Source of the DNA: Solwaraspora sp. WMMA2056 | Lineage (GTDB): Bacteria > Actinomycetota > Actinomycetes > Mycobacteriales > Micromonosporaceae | Assembly: GCF_030345095.1 (NCBI RefSeq) | Contig: NZ_CP128360.1 | Location: forward strand, 682,001 to 746,000 | Direction of reading: 5' to 3' | Length of the DNA stretch: 64,000 nucleotides | Position numbers and translations under genes: made by a program | Shown here: positions 8,272-16,921 of the stretch, piece after piece | How positions within the stretch are numbered: the first letter of the stretch is position 1 | Layout: each line of letters starts with the position of its first letter | The notes under the pieces: model-generated | Told to the model about the DNA's origin: nothing | Seen by the model: only the letters and a program-made list of their open reading frames with translations | Database searches by the model: none

Positions 8272-8371
8272 TCTGTCAACGGAAACGGTAGTTGCTGATG
8301 TCCAGTGGCGCCAGACCGTTGCCGCGCGTCCGACACTCACCGTACCGGAATTGAAGATCCACTGTAGTGGC

Positions 8372-9787
8372 TCAGGCCGGCTGCTTCGCTGCGACCGGAT
8401 CCAGGGTCGGCCCGGCCGGTAGCCGCACCACCAGGCTGGTCGGCATCCGCACCGGCGTCGCCTGCGGATAGCCGAGCATCGCGGCCACCGCACGGTCCGC
8501 CAGCGGATACCGGATGCCGAGGTCGGTGACCAGGGTCAGCGTCCCGGCGGGGGCGTCCGGGCTGGGCAGCGCCTCCACCAGCGCACCGTGCCCCGGCGCG
8601 ATCACCACCAGGTCGGCCAGCGGCACCCCGTCGGCGGTCCGCGACGGCGTGACCAGCGACTGCTCCACCGATTCGACCAGCGCGTCGAGCAGCACCTGCG
8701 GCTCGTGGCGGTCCGGGGCGTACCCGGCGCAGACACTCTGCTGGCCGTCGGTGAGCCGGACGATCTCCGGCCGACGTTCCGGCGCGGCGGCGGCGGTCTG
8801 CGCCGCACGCTCGGCCCGGGGCGCGGCGACCACGGCCGCCGCAGCGGCGGTACGCACCACCGGCTGCTCCCCGTCGTACGCCTCCCGGGTCGCGGGATCG
8901 GCCAGCAGCACCTCCGCCTGCAGTTCGGTCAACGGCAGCAGCCGGGCCCGTTCCGCCAGGTAGTACTGCCGGTCGCCGGCCTGGTTCTGCACCGCGTAGA
9001 TCTCGCCGGTGACCGCGTCCGGCAGCGCCGTCGACGACTCCCCCCGGCCGGCCACCGCCCGGCTGCCGATCGGCTCCCCGGCCGGCAACGCGTTCAGCCA
9101 CGCACCACCGACCAGCACGATCGGCTCGGACCGCAGGGTCAGCCCCTCCAGGACGATGTCCGGGTCGACCAGCTCGTGCCGCTGGTCGCGCCAGATCAGG
9201 TGCAACCGGCCGCTGTCGGCGTCGCGGACCAGCAGCGCCCCGGCACCGGCGGACCGGCCGCCGACCGGAGGCCGGCCGACCGTCAGCACCGTCCGGGTCG
9301 TCGCCTCGCCGGCCTGGTCCCGCACCACCTGGGAACACAGCGTCCAGCCGCCGGTCAGCAGCCGGTCCGCCGCAGGCAGGGCGTCCGGGGCGTCCGGGAT
9401 GCCGATCCGCGCCCCGCGCGGCGCCACGTCCAGCGAGTTGCGGGAGACCCGGGTCAGCGGCGCGAAGCGTTCCAACGCCAGCACCGCCGACGTGTAGTTC
9501 ACCACCGGGTGCAGGTGGCCGTCGCGGTACAGGTACCGGGTGCCGGTCTCCTTCTCCTGGATCACCGCGTCGCCGTCCTGCCAGCCGGTCGCTCCACCGG
9601 GGACGACGAAGCCGAAGATGCCGACCGCGCCGAGGCACAGCACGGCGACCATGATCCCACCCAGACCCGCCGCGCCGAGCCGGCCGAACGGTGCCGCGAC
9701 CGGATCCGGATCCCGGGCGACCAGCGCGGACGTCATCCGCTGGACGAAGAACTGGTACGACTGGACCTGGTCGCGCCGCGACGGCAT
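8372..9787 (-). CDS. eccB: Type VII secretion protein EccB
   Basis: This 471-aa core ESX membrane protein begins with the family signature MPSRRDQVQSYQFFVQRM. A single membrane helix follows at about residues 38-62, then a large extracytoplasmic domain with the two conserved cysteines of EccB (LCSQ and VCAG contexts). In ESX complexes EccB forms the periplasmic part and contacts EccC and EccD. Start ATG 9787 has GGGAGG upstream. The gene is divergent from the SUKH-3 gene at 9908 and upstream of the esx pair on the same strand, so it could be co-expressed with it across the 177-base gap. Confidence 0.95.
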   Translation of the reverse strand: MPSRRDQVQSYQFFVQRMTSALVARDPDPVAAPFGRLGAAGLGGIMVAVLCLGAVGIFGFVVPGGATGWQDGDAVIQEKETGTRYLYRDGHLHPVVNYTSAVLALERFAPLTRVSRNSLDVAPRGARIGIPDAPDALPAADRLLTGGWTLCSQVVRDQAGEATTRTVLTVGRPPVGGRSAGAGALLVRDADSGRLHLIWRDQRHELVDPDIVLEGLTLRSEPIVLVGGAWLNALPAGEPIGSRAVAGRGESSTALPDAVTGEIYAVQNQAGDRQYYLAERARLLPLTELQAEVLLADPATREAYDGEQPVVRTAAAAAVVAAPRAERAAQTAAAAPERRPEIVRLTDGQQSVCAGYAPDRHEPQVLLDALVESVEQSLVTPSRTADGVPLADLVVIAPGHGALVEALPSPDAPAGTLTLVTDLGIRYPLADRAVAAMLGYPQATPVRMPTSLVVRLPAGPTLDPVAAKQPA

Positions 9788-9907
9788 CCCTGGCCACCTC
9801 CCGACCGCCGGTGCCGCGTATCCCCACCACGCAGCGTGCTGCCTACCATAGGCTCCGGCTACCACGACGTACCCCGGGGTCCGACCCCCGGCGGCGAAGG
9901 GGCATCG

Positions 9908-10684
9908 ATGATCGGACGCGACGAGGCGCTCGCGCTGGCCCGCGACTGGGCGACGACGCACGGCGCGGACCCGGCGGCCGAGATCGGCCTGTACGAGTTC
10001 GACCAGGGGTACGTGGCCTGGCTGGTCCCGACCGGGGACACCGGCAGCCACGACCGCGCCGAACCGGCGGGGCCGCCCGCGCCGCCGGCGACCAGCGGGT
10101 CGGCGCGCATCGTCGTCGACCGGCAGTCCGGCGTGGTCAGCCAGTGGCCGCCGCTTCCGGTGGCGGTCGTCGCCGCCCGGTACGCCGCCGAACGCTCCGC
10201 CGACCACCGGTTCCCGCCGGACGTACACCACGTGCTGACCACCGCCGGCTGGTTCGCCGGCCGCGACGTCACCGCCATGGTCGACCAGTGGTCGGCCCGG
10301 TGGGCCGGTGAACTCGACGGCCTGGTGATGAGCCCGGCCGCGCGGGCCGCCCTGGTCGAGTTCGGCGGCCTGACGCTGCCGCAGTTCGGCAGCGACGGTA
10401 CGGCCGACGCCGGCTTCCCGACGTTCCTGCACCCGGTGCGCAGCGGACTGGTCACCGAGGAGGCCCGGGTATTCGTCGACGAGTACGACCACCCGGTGTT
10501 CCCGCTCGGCGGCAACTCCGACGGGCCGTCGGAGCTGGTCGTCGACGCCGCCGGCCGGGTGTTCCTGCTGCACTGGGCCGGCTACCAGTTCGTCGCCGGC
10601 AGCGTCGACACGGCGTTGACCCGGCTGATCCGGGGCGGGCCGTTCCCGCCGCTGCGCCCCGACCAGCTGTCGCCGCAGGACTGA
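9908..10684 (+). CDS. SUKH-3 domain immunity-type protein with YrhB/Imm35-like N-terminus
   Basis: This is a 258-aa soluble protein. The first ~80 residues (EALALARDWAT, GYVAWLVP, ARIVVDRQSGVVSQWP) resemble the YrhB/Imm35 type. The rest is SUKH-3-like: FPPDVHHVLTTAGWFAGRDV, LVEFGGLTLP, and a closing VVDAAGRVFLLHWAGYQFVAG. SUKH proteins are a broad immunity superfamily that binds diverse toxins of polymorphic systems. It sits alone on the plus strand between eccB and eccD, so it is embedded in the ESX core rather than beside a toxin. Start ATG 9908 has GAAGGGG upstream. The toxin it would neutralise is not evident; the nearby triple-domain toxin is a candidate. Confidence 0.75.
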   Translation: MIGRDEALALARDWATTHGADPAAEIGLYEFDQGYVAWLVPTGDTGSHDRAEPAGPPAPPATSGSARIVVDRQSGVVSQWPPLPVAVVAARYAAERSADHRFPPDVHHVLTTAGWFAGRDVTAMVDQWSARWAGELDGLVMSPAARAALVEFGGLTLPQFGSDGTADAGFPTFLHPVRSGLVTEEARVFVDEYDHPVFPLGGNSDGPSELVVDAAGRVFLLHWAGYQFVAGSVDTALTRLIRGGPFPPLRPDQLSPQD

Positions 10685-10755
10685 CGGTCAGCCGTCGGCC
10701 AGGGACGGCAGGCCGGTCAGCCGTCGGCCAGGGGACGGCGGTGGCCGGTCAGCCG
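10685..10755. repeat. Imperfect ~30-base tandem repeat
   Basis: Two copies of a unit starting CGGTCAGCCGTCGGCCAGGG, plus the beginning of a third, lie between the SUKH-3 gene and the end of eccD. The third copy runs into the last codons of eccD. It looks like replication slippage of the eccD 3' end and has no visible function. Confidence 0.6.
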
Positions 10756-12134
10756 TTGATCGCCCGCATGAAGCCGTAGAGGCCGAGCACGGCGCAGGCC
10801 ACCGGCACCACCGCCAGCTGCAGCACCACGTCGAGCCCGTCACCGAGGCGGGCCAACCGGGGTGCCGGCGGCCGCCGGCTGTAGATCATCCCGGCCGCCA
10901 CCACGAGGGCCACCACCAGCAGCACCGCCGGCAGCAGCGCGACCCGTACCCCGGTCGGCACGTCGGCCGCGCCGACCAGCACCAGCAGGGCGACCCCGGC
11001 CAGCCCGCCGACCAGCAGCGGCACCCGGTGCCGGACGGTCGGCACCAGCCGGGCCCGCAGCAGGAAACCCGCAGCCACCACCGCGACCAGCAGCAACGCG
11101 CCGACCGACGCCGCATCGGTGAGCACCGCCAGGGCAGCGGTGGCGGTCGCCGCCGCACCGAACATCAACCCGGTCAGCACCTCGTCGGCGCGCGCCGTCG
11201 CCTGGTAGATCTGCGCCCGGTCCGGCTGCGGATCGTCGCGGACCAGGTCCTCCGGGGTACGCGGCAACGACGGCATCGGCAGCTTTCCCGCCCGTACCGA
11301 GATCAGCGGCATCGCCGGCAGCAGCAACGTGACCAGGCTGACCACGACGGCGGCGGCCTTCGGCGCGTCCAGCGGGCCGACCGCCAGGGCCGCGCCGAGC
11401 ACCCCGCCGACGCCGGTGAAGATGGCCGCGACGAACACCCGGCCGGCGTCGCCGACGGCGAGCATGCCGAGCAGGCCGGTCAACGCCAGCGCCGCCGCAC
11501 CGGCCAGCACGTGCGGCGCCCCCAACGCGGTGATCCGGGCACCGTCGGCCAACGCCACCGCGCCACCGAGGAACGCGTACGGCAGGGCCACCGCCGTCAG
11601 GACCGCGCCGGCCAGCGAGTCGGCCATCGCCCGGGACAGCACCGTGCCGACGGCGACCAGGACGGCGGCCGTACCGAGCAGGGCCAGCCCGACGAGCAGC
11701 CCGACCTCGCCGGCGGTCACCACCGCGACCAGGGCCAGCAGCAACAGGACGGCGGTGACCAGCAGCCCGGTCGCCCGGGTCGCCCCCGGGGTCCACGGCC
11801 GGCCCCGGCGGCGGGCACCGGCCGCGACCGCCTCCATCAGGTCGTCGTAGGCCAGCTCCGGCCAGTCGGTCCGGCGGGGCAGCAGGTGCAGGGTCTCGCC
11901 GTCGCGGACCTGCTGGGCGGCGAGGGTACGGGTCAGGTCGAGAGTGGAGCCGTCGGTACGGCGCAGCGCCCAGCCGCCGTCGGCCGTACCGTCGGAGGGG
12001 TCCTCTTCGGCGTGGCGCAGCACCGCCGGCAGCAGACCGACCAGCGGAAGGTGCTCGGGCAGGGCCAGATCGATCCGTCGGGTCGGTGCCACGACGGCGA
12101 TCCGGGCGAGTCCGGTTCCGGCCTGGGTGACCAC
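10749..12134 (-). CDS. eccD: Type VII secretion integral membrane protein EccD
   Basis: This is the 461-aa EccD subunit that forms the membrane vestibule of the ESX pore. Residues ~10-95 are the cytosolic ubiquitin-like (YukD) domain (RIAVVAPTRRIDLALPEHLPL, LRRTDGSTLDLTRTLAAQQV, GETLHLLPR). About eleven hydrophobic helices follow from residue ~120 to the C-terminus, and a short charged loop (LPRTPEDLVRDDPQPDRAQI) links the two helix bundles as in the family. The gene is divergent from eccC, with a 124-base shared upstream region. Confidence 0.95.
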   Translation of the reverse strand: MVTQAGTGLARIAVVAPTRRIDLALPEHLPLVGLLPAVLRHAEEDPSDGTADGGWALRRTDGSTLDLTRTLAAQQVRDGETLHLLPRRTDWPELAYDDLMEAVAAGARRRGRPWTPGATRATGLLVTAVLLLLALVAVVTAGEVGLLVGLALLGTAAVLVAVGTVLSRAMADSLAGAVLTAVALPYAFLGGAVALADGARITALGAPHVLAGAAALALTGLLGMLAVGDAGRVFVAAIFTGVGGVLGAALAVGPLDAPKAAAVVVSLVTLLLPAMPLISVRAGKLPMPSLPRTPEDLVRDDPQPDRAQIYQATARADEVLTGLMFGAAATATAALAVLTDAASVGALLLVAVVAAGFLLRARLVPTVRHRVPLLVGGLAGVALLVLVGAADVPTGVRVALLPAVLLVVALVVAAGMIYSRRPPAPRLARLGDGLDVVLQLAVVPVACAVLGLYGFMRAING

Positions 12135-12258
12135 TGCTGACTCCTCGTCGATGCCGCGGGCTGTCCTGACTCGAGAAGGCTACCTACCATGTGCCGGTGC
12201 CATCGGTGCCGGTAGTGCGACGGCAGCCGGGTGTGACGACGACGGGGAGGGTCGATCC

Positions 12259-15200
12259 GTGGGTACGGTCGTGATTCGGCGTCCGACGCGCCAGCCGGAG
12301 CCGGAGTACCCGTCCGGGGAGGTGCTGCTCGACGCGCCACCGGAGCTGCCGGCCCCGACCGGCCGGTCCTGGGGGCAGCTGATGATGCTGCTGCCGATGC
12401 TGGCCGGCTCGGTGGCGATGGCCCTGATGTACGCCGGCCGGGGCGGTTCGACGCTGAGCTACGTCGCCGGTGGCCTGTTCGGACTCTCCGCGCTCGGCAT
12501 GCTCGCCTCCCAACTGACCGGCCAGGCCAGCGGGCCGAGCAAACAGGAGATGGCGCAGCGCCGCCGCGAGTACATGGCGCACCTGTCGCGGCAGCGCCGC
12601 CGGGTGCTGCGTACCGTCCGCCAGCAGCGGGAGGCCGCGTTCTACCGGCACCCCGACCCGCAGGCGCTGTGGTCGGTGCCGGTCGGCCCCCGGCTGTGGG
12701 AGCGCCGTCGTGGTGACGCCGACTTCGCCACCGTACGGGTGGGTCTGGGGCCGCAGGAGCTGGCGACGCCGCTGGTCCCGCCGCCGCCGACGGCGCTGGA
12801 GAAGCTGGAGCCGATGTGCGCGCTGGCGCTGCGCCGCTTCCTCACCACCTACGCCTCGGTGCCGGACCTGCCGGTCGACATGGCGTTGCGCGGCTTCGCC
12901 CGGGTGCACCTGCGCGGCGACGCCGACGCCGCCCGCAGCCTGGTACGGGCGGTGATCTGCCAGGCCGCCGCGTTCCACGCCCCGGACGACGTGCTGGTGG
13001 CGGTCTGCGCGGCACCGGCCCGGCGGGACCAGTGGGAGTGGACCAAGTGGCTGCCGCACGCGCTGCACCCGACCCGTACCGACGCGATGGGGGCGTTGCG
13101 GCTGGTGTCACCGACGGTGACCGGGCTGGAGGCGATGCTCGACGACGTGCTGGCCAACCGGCCCCGGTTCAACGTCTCCGGTGGCGGTACGGCCGCACCC
13201 GGCCCGCACCTGCTGGTCGTCATCGACGGCGGCGACCCGGCCGGGTCCGACCACCTGATGACCGAGGGCGGGGTCGAAGGGGTGACGATCCTCGACCTGT
13301 CCGAGCCGCCGCCGCGCGTACTGGACCGGGCGCGGCTGCTGCTGGAGCTGGCCGCCGACGGGGCGATGACCAGCGTGACCCTGGACGGGCGGGTCGCGAT
13401 CGGCACCGCCGACAGCTGCGCCGTCGCCGAGGCCGAGGCGTTGGCGATGCAACTGGCGCCGCTGCGGCTGTCCGCCGCGTCCCGGGGCGAACAGCCGCTG
13501 CACCAGGAGCAGGACCTGGCCGACCTGCTCGACCTGGGAGACCCGTACGAGTTCGACGTGGACCGGGCCTGGACGCCCCGGCCCAACCGGGACCGGCTGC
13601 GGGTGCCGCTCGGGCTGACCCCCGACGGTACGCCGGTCGAGCTGGACCTGAAGGAGTCCGCGCAGGACGGGATGGGCCCGCACGGCCTGCTGATCGGCGC
13701 GACCGGTTCCGGCAAGTCGGAGCTGCTGCGGACGCTGGTGCTGGCCCTGGCCGCCACGCACTCGTCGGAGACGTTGAACTTCGTACTGATCGACTTCAAG
13801 GGTGGTGCGACGTTCACCCGGCTGGACAAACTGCCACACACCAGCGCGGTGATCACGAACCTCTCCGACGAGCTGCCGCTGGTCGACCGGATGACCGACG
13901 CCATCAACGGCGAACTGGTCCGCCGCCAGGAGCTGCTCCGCTCGGCCGGCAACTACGCCTCGCAGCGCGACTACGAGAAGGCGCGGGCGGCCGGCGCGCC
14001 ACTGGACCCGATGCCGGCGCTGCTGATCATCTGTGACGAGTTCTCCGAGCTGCTGACCGCCAAACCCGACTTCATCGACATGTTCGTCCAGATCGGACGC
14101 GTCGGCCGGTCGTTGAGCGTGCACCTGCTGCTCGCCTCACAGCGGCTCGAGGAGGGCCGGCTACGCGGCCTGGACACCCACCTGTCGTACCGGATCGGCC
14201 TGCGGACCTTCTCCGCCATGGAGAGCCGGGTCGTCCTCGGCGCCACCGACGCCTACGAACTGCCCCGCTCCCCCGGCCACGGCTACCTGCGCTTCGGCAC
14301 CGAACCGCTGGTCCGGTTCCGGGCCGCGTACGTCTCCGGCACGTACCGCAGCAAGACCGCCGAAGCGGTCGCTGCCGGCGACGGCGACGACCGCGTCCAG
14401 GAATACACCACCCAGTACGTCGCACCCCGGCTGCCCACCGCCGCCCGTACCCCCGAACCCGAACCGACCGACGCCACCGGCGAAAGCCTGCTCGACATCC
14501 TGGTCGGCCGGCTCGCCGGCCGGGGCAAACCGGCCCACCAGGTGTGGCTGCCGCCGCTCGGCGACCCGATGACCCTCGACCAGCTGCTCTCCCCGCTGGC
14601 CGCCGACCCGGAACGCGGCCTCACCGCCGCCAGCCCCGCCCTGCAGGGCGAACTACGGGCCGCCGTCGGCGTCATCGACAAACCGTTCGAACAGCGCCGC
14701 GACGTCCTCTGGCTGGAACTGGCCGGATCCGCCGGACACGCCGTCATCGTCGGCGGCCCACAGAGCGGCAAGAGCACCCTGCTGCGGACCGTCGTGTCCG
14801 CCCTCGCCCTCACCCACACCCCGCGCGAAGTGCAGATCTACTGCCTCGACCTGGGCAGCGGGGCACTCACCGCACTGCGCGACCTGCCGCACGTCGGCGG
14901 CGTCGCCACCCGGCTCGACGCCGGCCAGGTCCGCCGGACCATCGCCGAACTGCGGCTGCTGATGGCCCAGCGGGAACGCCGCTTCGCCGAACGCCGCATC
15001 GACTCGATGGCCACCTACCGGCGGGAACGCCGCCACGGCGGACACACCGACGACCCGTTCGGAGACGTGTTCCTGGTCATCGACGGGTGGGCCGCCGTAC
15101 GGGGCGAGTTCGAGGACCTGGAACCGGCGATCACCGACATCGCCAACCGGGGACTGTCGTTCGGCGTACACCTGGTGATCACCGCGAGCCGGTGGATGGA

Positions 15201-16212
15201 CCTGCGGCCCGCCGTACGGGACGTCTTCGGCACCCGACTGGAGCTGCGCCTCGCCGACGCCAGCGACTCCCACCTGGACCGACGGGCCGCGATGAACGTG
15301 CCGGACAAGGCACCCGGCCGGGGCATCACCCCCGACGGCATGCAGTTCCTCGCCGCACTGCCCCGCGCCGACGGCGACGCCGACAGCGAGACCCTCACCG
15401 ACGGCGCCCGCCGCTTCGTCACCGACATCGCCGCCGCCTGGCAGGGGCCGGGCGCGCCACCGGTACGGCTGCTGCCGGCCGAGGTGCCGTACGACAGCGT
15501 GCCCGACACCGGCCGGCCCGGCGTGCCGATCGCCATCGCCGAGGCCGACCTGCAGCCGGTGCACCTCGACCTCGGCACCGACCCGCACTTCATCGTCTTC
15601 GGCGACGGCGAGTCCGGCAAGAGCAGCTTCCTGCGGGCCTTCGCCCGGGGCGTCACCGACCGCAACGACCTGACCCAGGCCCGGCTCATCGTCGTCGACT
15701 ACCGGCGCAGCCTGCTCGGCGACATCAGCAAGGAACACCAGATCGGGTACGGCACCTCGGCCCAGGTCACCGAGGGCATGATGACCGAAGTGGTCAACGT
15801 GATGCGCGACCGGCTACCCCCGGCGGACGTCACCCCCGAACAGCTAAGGGCCCGCAGCTGGTGGCGCGGCCCCGATCTGTACCTGCTGGTCGACGACTAC
15901 GACCTGGTCGCCGGCGGCGGCGGCAACCCGCTGCTGCCGCTGCTGGAGTTCCTGCCCCAGGCCCGCGACATCGGGCTGCACCTGGTGATCGCCCGACGCA
16001 GCGGCGGCGCGAGCCGCGCCCTGTACGAGCCGATCCTGATGCGGCTGCGCGAACTCGGCAGCCCGGGGCTGGTCATGTCCGGCAACCGCGACGAAGGGGT
16101 GCTGCTCGGCAACGTCCGGCCGGGCCCGCTGCCCCCGGGCCGGGGCTGGCTGGTCACCAGACGGGAAGGCACTCGTCTCGTCCAGTTGCTACACCTACCG
16201 TCCACAACGTGA
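12259..16212 (+). CDS. eccC: Type VII secretion ATPase EccC (fused EccCa/EccCb)
   Basis: This 1317-aa FtsK/SpoIIIE-type motor of the ESX system sits at the inner face of the membrane. GTG 12259 is chosen because GGAGG lies 8 bases upstream. Two membrane helices near residues 42-85 are followed by three ATPase modules with P-loops GATGSGKS (480-487), GGPQSGKS (832-839) and GDGESGKS (1115-1122), and acidic Walker B strands such as ALLIICDEF and LYLLVDDYDL. In mycobacteria EccC is often split into two genes; here it is one chain. It drives export of WXG100 heterodimers and attached effectors. The next genes in the same direction encode candidate substrates. Confidence 0.95.
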   Translation: MGTVVIRRPTRQPEPEYPSGEVLLDAPPELPAPTGRSWGQLMMLLPMLAGSVAMALMYAGRGGSTLSYVAGGLFGLSALGMLASQLTGQASGPSKQEMAQRRREYMAHLSRQRRRVLRTVRQQREAAFYRHPDPQALWSVPVGPRLWERRRGDADFATVRVGLGPQELATPLVPPPPTALEKLEPMCALALRRFLTTYASVPDLPVDMALRGFARVHLRGDADAARSLVRAVICQAAAFHAPDDVLVAVCAAPARRDQWEWTKWLPHALHPTRTDAMGALRLVSPTVTGLEAMLDDVLANRPRFNVSGGGTAAPGPHLLVVIDGGDPAGSDHLMTEGGVEGVTILDLSEPPPRVLDRARLLLELAADGAMTSVTLDGRVAIGTADSCAVAEAEALAMQLAPLRLSAASRGEQPLHQEQDLADLLDLGDPYEFDVDRAWTPRPNRDRLRVPLGLTPDGTPVELDLKESAQDGMGPHGLLIGATGSGKSELLRTLVLALAATHSSETLNFVLIDFKGGATFTRLDKLPHTSAVITNLSDELPLVDRMTDAINGELVRRQELLRSAGNYASQRDYEKARAAGAPLDPMPALLIICDEFSELLTAKPDFIDMFVQIGRVGRSLSVHLLLASQRLEEGRLRGLDTHLSYRIGLRTFSAMESRVVLGATDAYELPRSPGHGYLRFGTEPLVRFRAAYVSGTYRSKTAEAVAAGDGDDRVQEYTTQYVAPRLPTAARTPEPEPTDATGESLLDILVGRLAGRGKPAHQVWLPPLGDPMTLDQLLSPLAADPERGLTAASPALQGELRAAVGVIDKPFEQRRDVLWLELAGSAGHAVIVGGPQSGKSTLLRTVVSALALTHTPREVQIYCLDLGSGALTALRDLPHVGGVATRLDAGQVRRTIAELRLLMAQRERRFAERRIDSMATYRRERRHGGHTDDPFGDVFLVIDGWAAVRGEFEDLEPAITDIANRGLSFGVHLVITASRWMDLRPAVRDVFGTRLELRLADASDSHLDRRAAMNVPDKAPGRGITPDGMQFLAALPRADGDADSETLTDGARRFVTDIAAAWQGPGAPPVRLLPAEVPYDSVPDTGRPGVPIAIAEADLQPVHLDLGTDPHFIVFGDGESGKSSFLRAFARGVTDRNDLTQARLIVVDYRRSLLGDISKEHQIGYGTSAQVTEGMMTEVVNVMRDRLPPADVTPEQLRARSWWRGPDLYLLVDDYDLVAGGGGNPLLPLLEFLPQARDIGLHLVIARRSGGASRALYEPILMRLRELGSPGLVMSGNRDEGVLLGNVRPGPLPPGRGWLVTRREGTRLVQLLHLPSTT

Positions 16213-16290
16213 CGGACGGTTCACACCCGTTGCGGTAACGCGATAGTTTTGTCGTTGCCGATGCGTGTACGGCACCCGGGGGAGGAGCAC

Positions 16291-16890
16291 ATGGCGGACG
16301 ACAGTTGGTTGGTCAACGAAACGATCAACGTCGACATCGAGCAGCTCGACGACTTCGCCCAGTGCGTGATGGACGAGTTGCGGCTCAACTTCCAGCCAAG
16401 CCTGGAGGGCGGCATCAACCACATGCTCGCCATCCCGGTGCCGTTCGGCGGCTCCGGCCTGTCCGAGGGCCGGTTCTTCCAGGGCCGTCACGACGAGAAC
16501 CGCAGGGCTGCCACGCTGCTGCTCGGCGAGGTGGCGAAAGGGCTCGCCTCGTTGGCCACCGCCGCAAAGTCGATCTCCGCCGAATACCTCGACGGCGACG
16601 CCCTCGCCGCAGCCGACCAGAAGACCATCTATGCCGCGTTCACGAACCTCGACGGCAATGAGACGCTCAGCGGACTCTGGCAGAACGCCGAAAACGGTGT
16701 CCAGGACCCCAGCCTGGCGGTCGGCGAGCCGGAGCCGGAGTCCTCCGCATACGCCCCGCAGTCGGCTGAGCCGGGTCTTTCCCTGTACGAGGCGGAGACC
16801 GTCGGCGACGGCGACGGCGCGTACGACATCGCGGGCGACGACGAAGACATGCACCACGATGACCTCAAGAGTCCGCCGGCGGACCACTGA
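16291..16890 (+). CDS. Hypothetical ESX-associated protein
   Basis: This 199-aa acidic protein starts at ATG 16291, with GGAGGAG just upstream. It has an N-terminal helical region (LVNETINVDIEQLDDFAQCVMDELRLNFQP, in two helices), a middle helical part (RRAATLLLGEVAKGLASLATAAKSISAEYL) and an acidic, disordered tail with many Glu/Asp. No signal peptide is visible. The spacing of helices resembles ESX substrates without a WXG motif. It lies between eccC and the proline-rich substrate gene, 31 bases from the latter, so the two are probably co-translated partners. Function is unknown. Confidence 0.7.
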   Translation: MADDSWLVNETINVDIEQLDDFAQCVMDELRLNFQPSLEGGINHMLAIPVPFGGSGLSEGRFFQGRHDENRRAATLLLGEVAKGLASLATAAKSISAEYLDGDALAAADQKTIYAAFTNLDGNETLSGLWQNAENGVQDPSLAVGEPEPESSAYAPQSAEPGLSLYEAETVGDGDGAYDIAGDDEDMHHDDLKSPPADH

Positions 16891-16921
16891 TCGGCACGGA
16901 TAGCGGCCTCAAGGAGCGAGG

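Noticed and set aside
9790-10573. N-terminal extension of eccB to 10573
   Set aside because: The extension is antisense to the SUKH-3 gene and has no coding character; the EccB signature starts at ATG 9787 with a good ribosome site.
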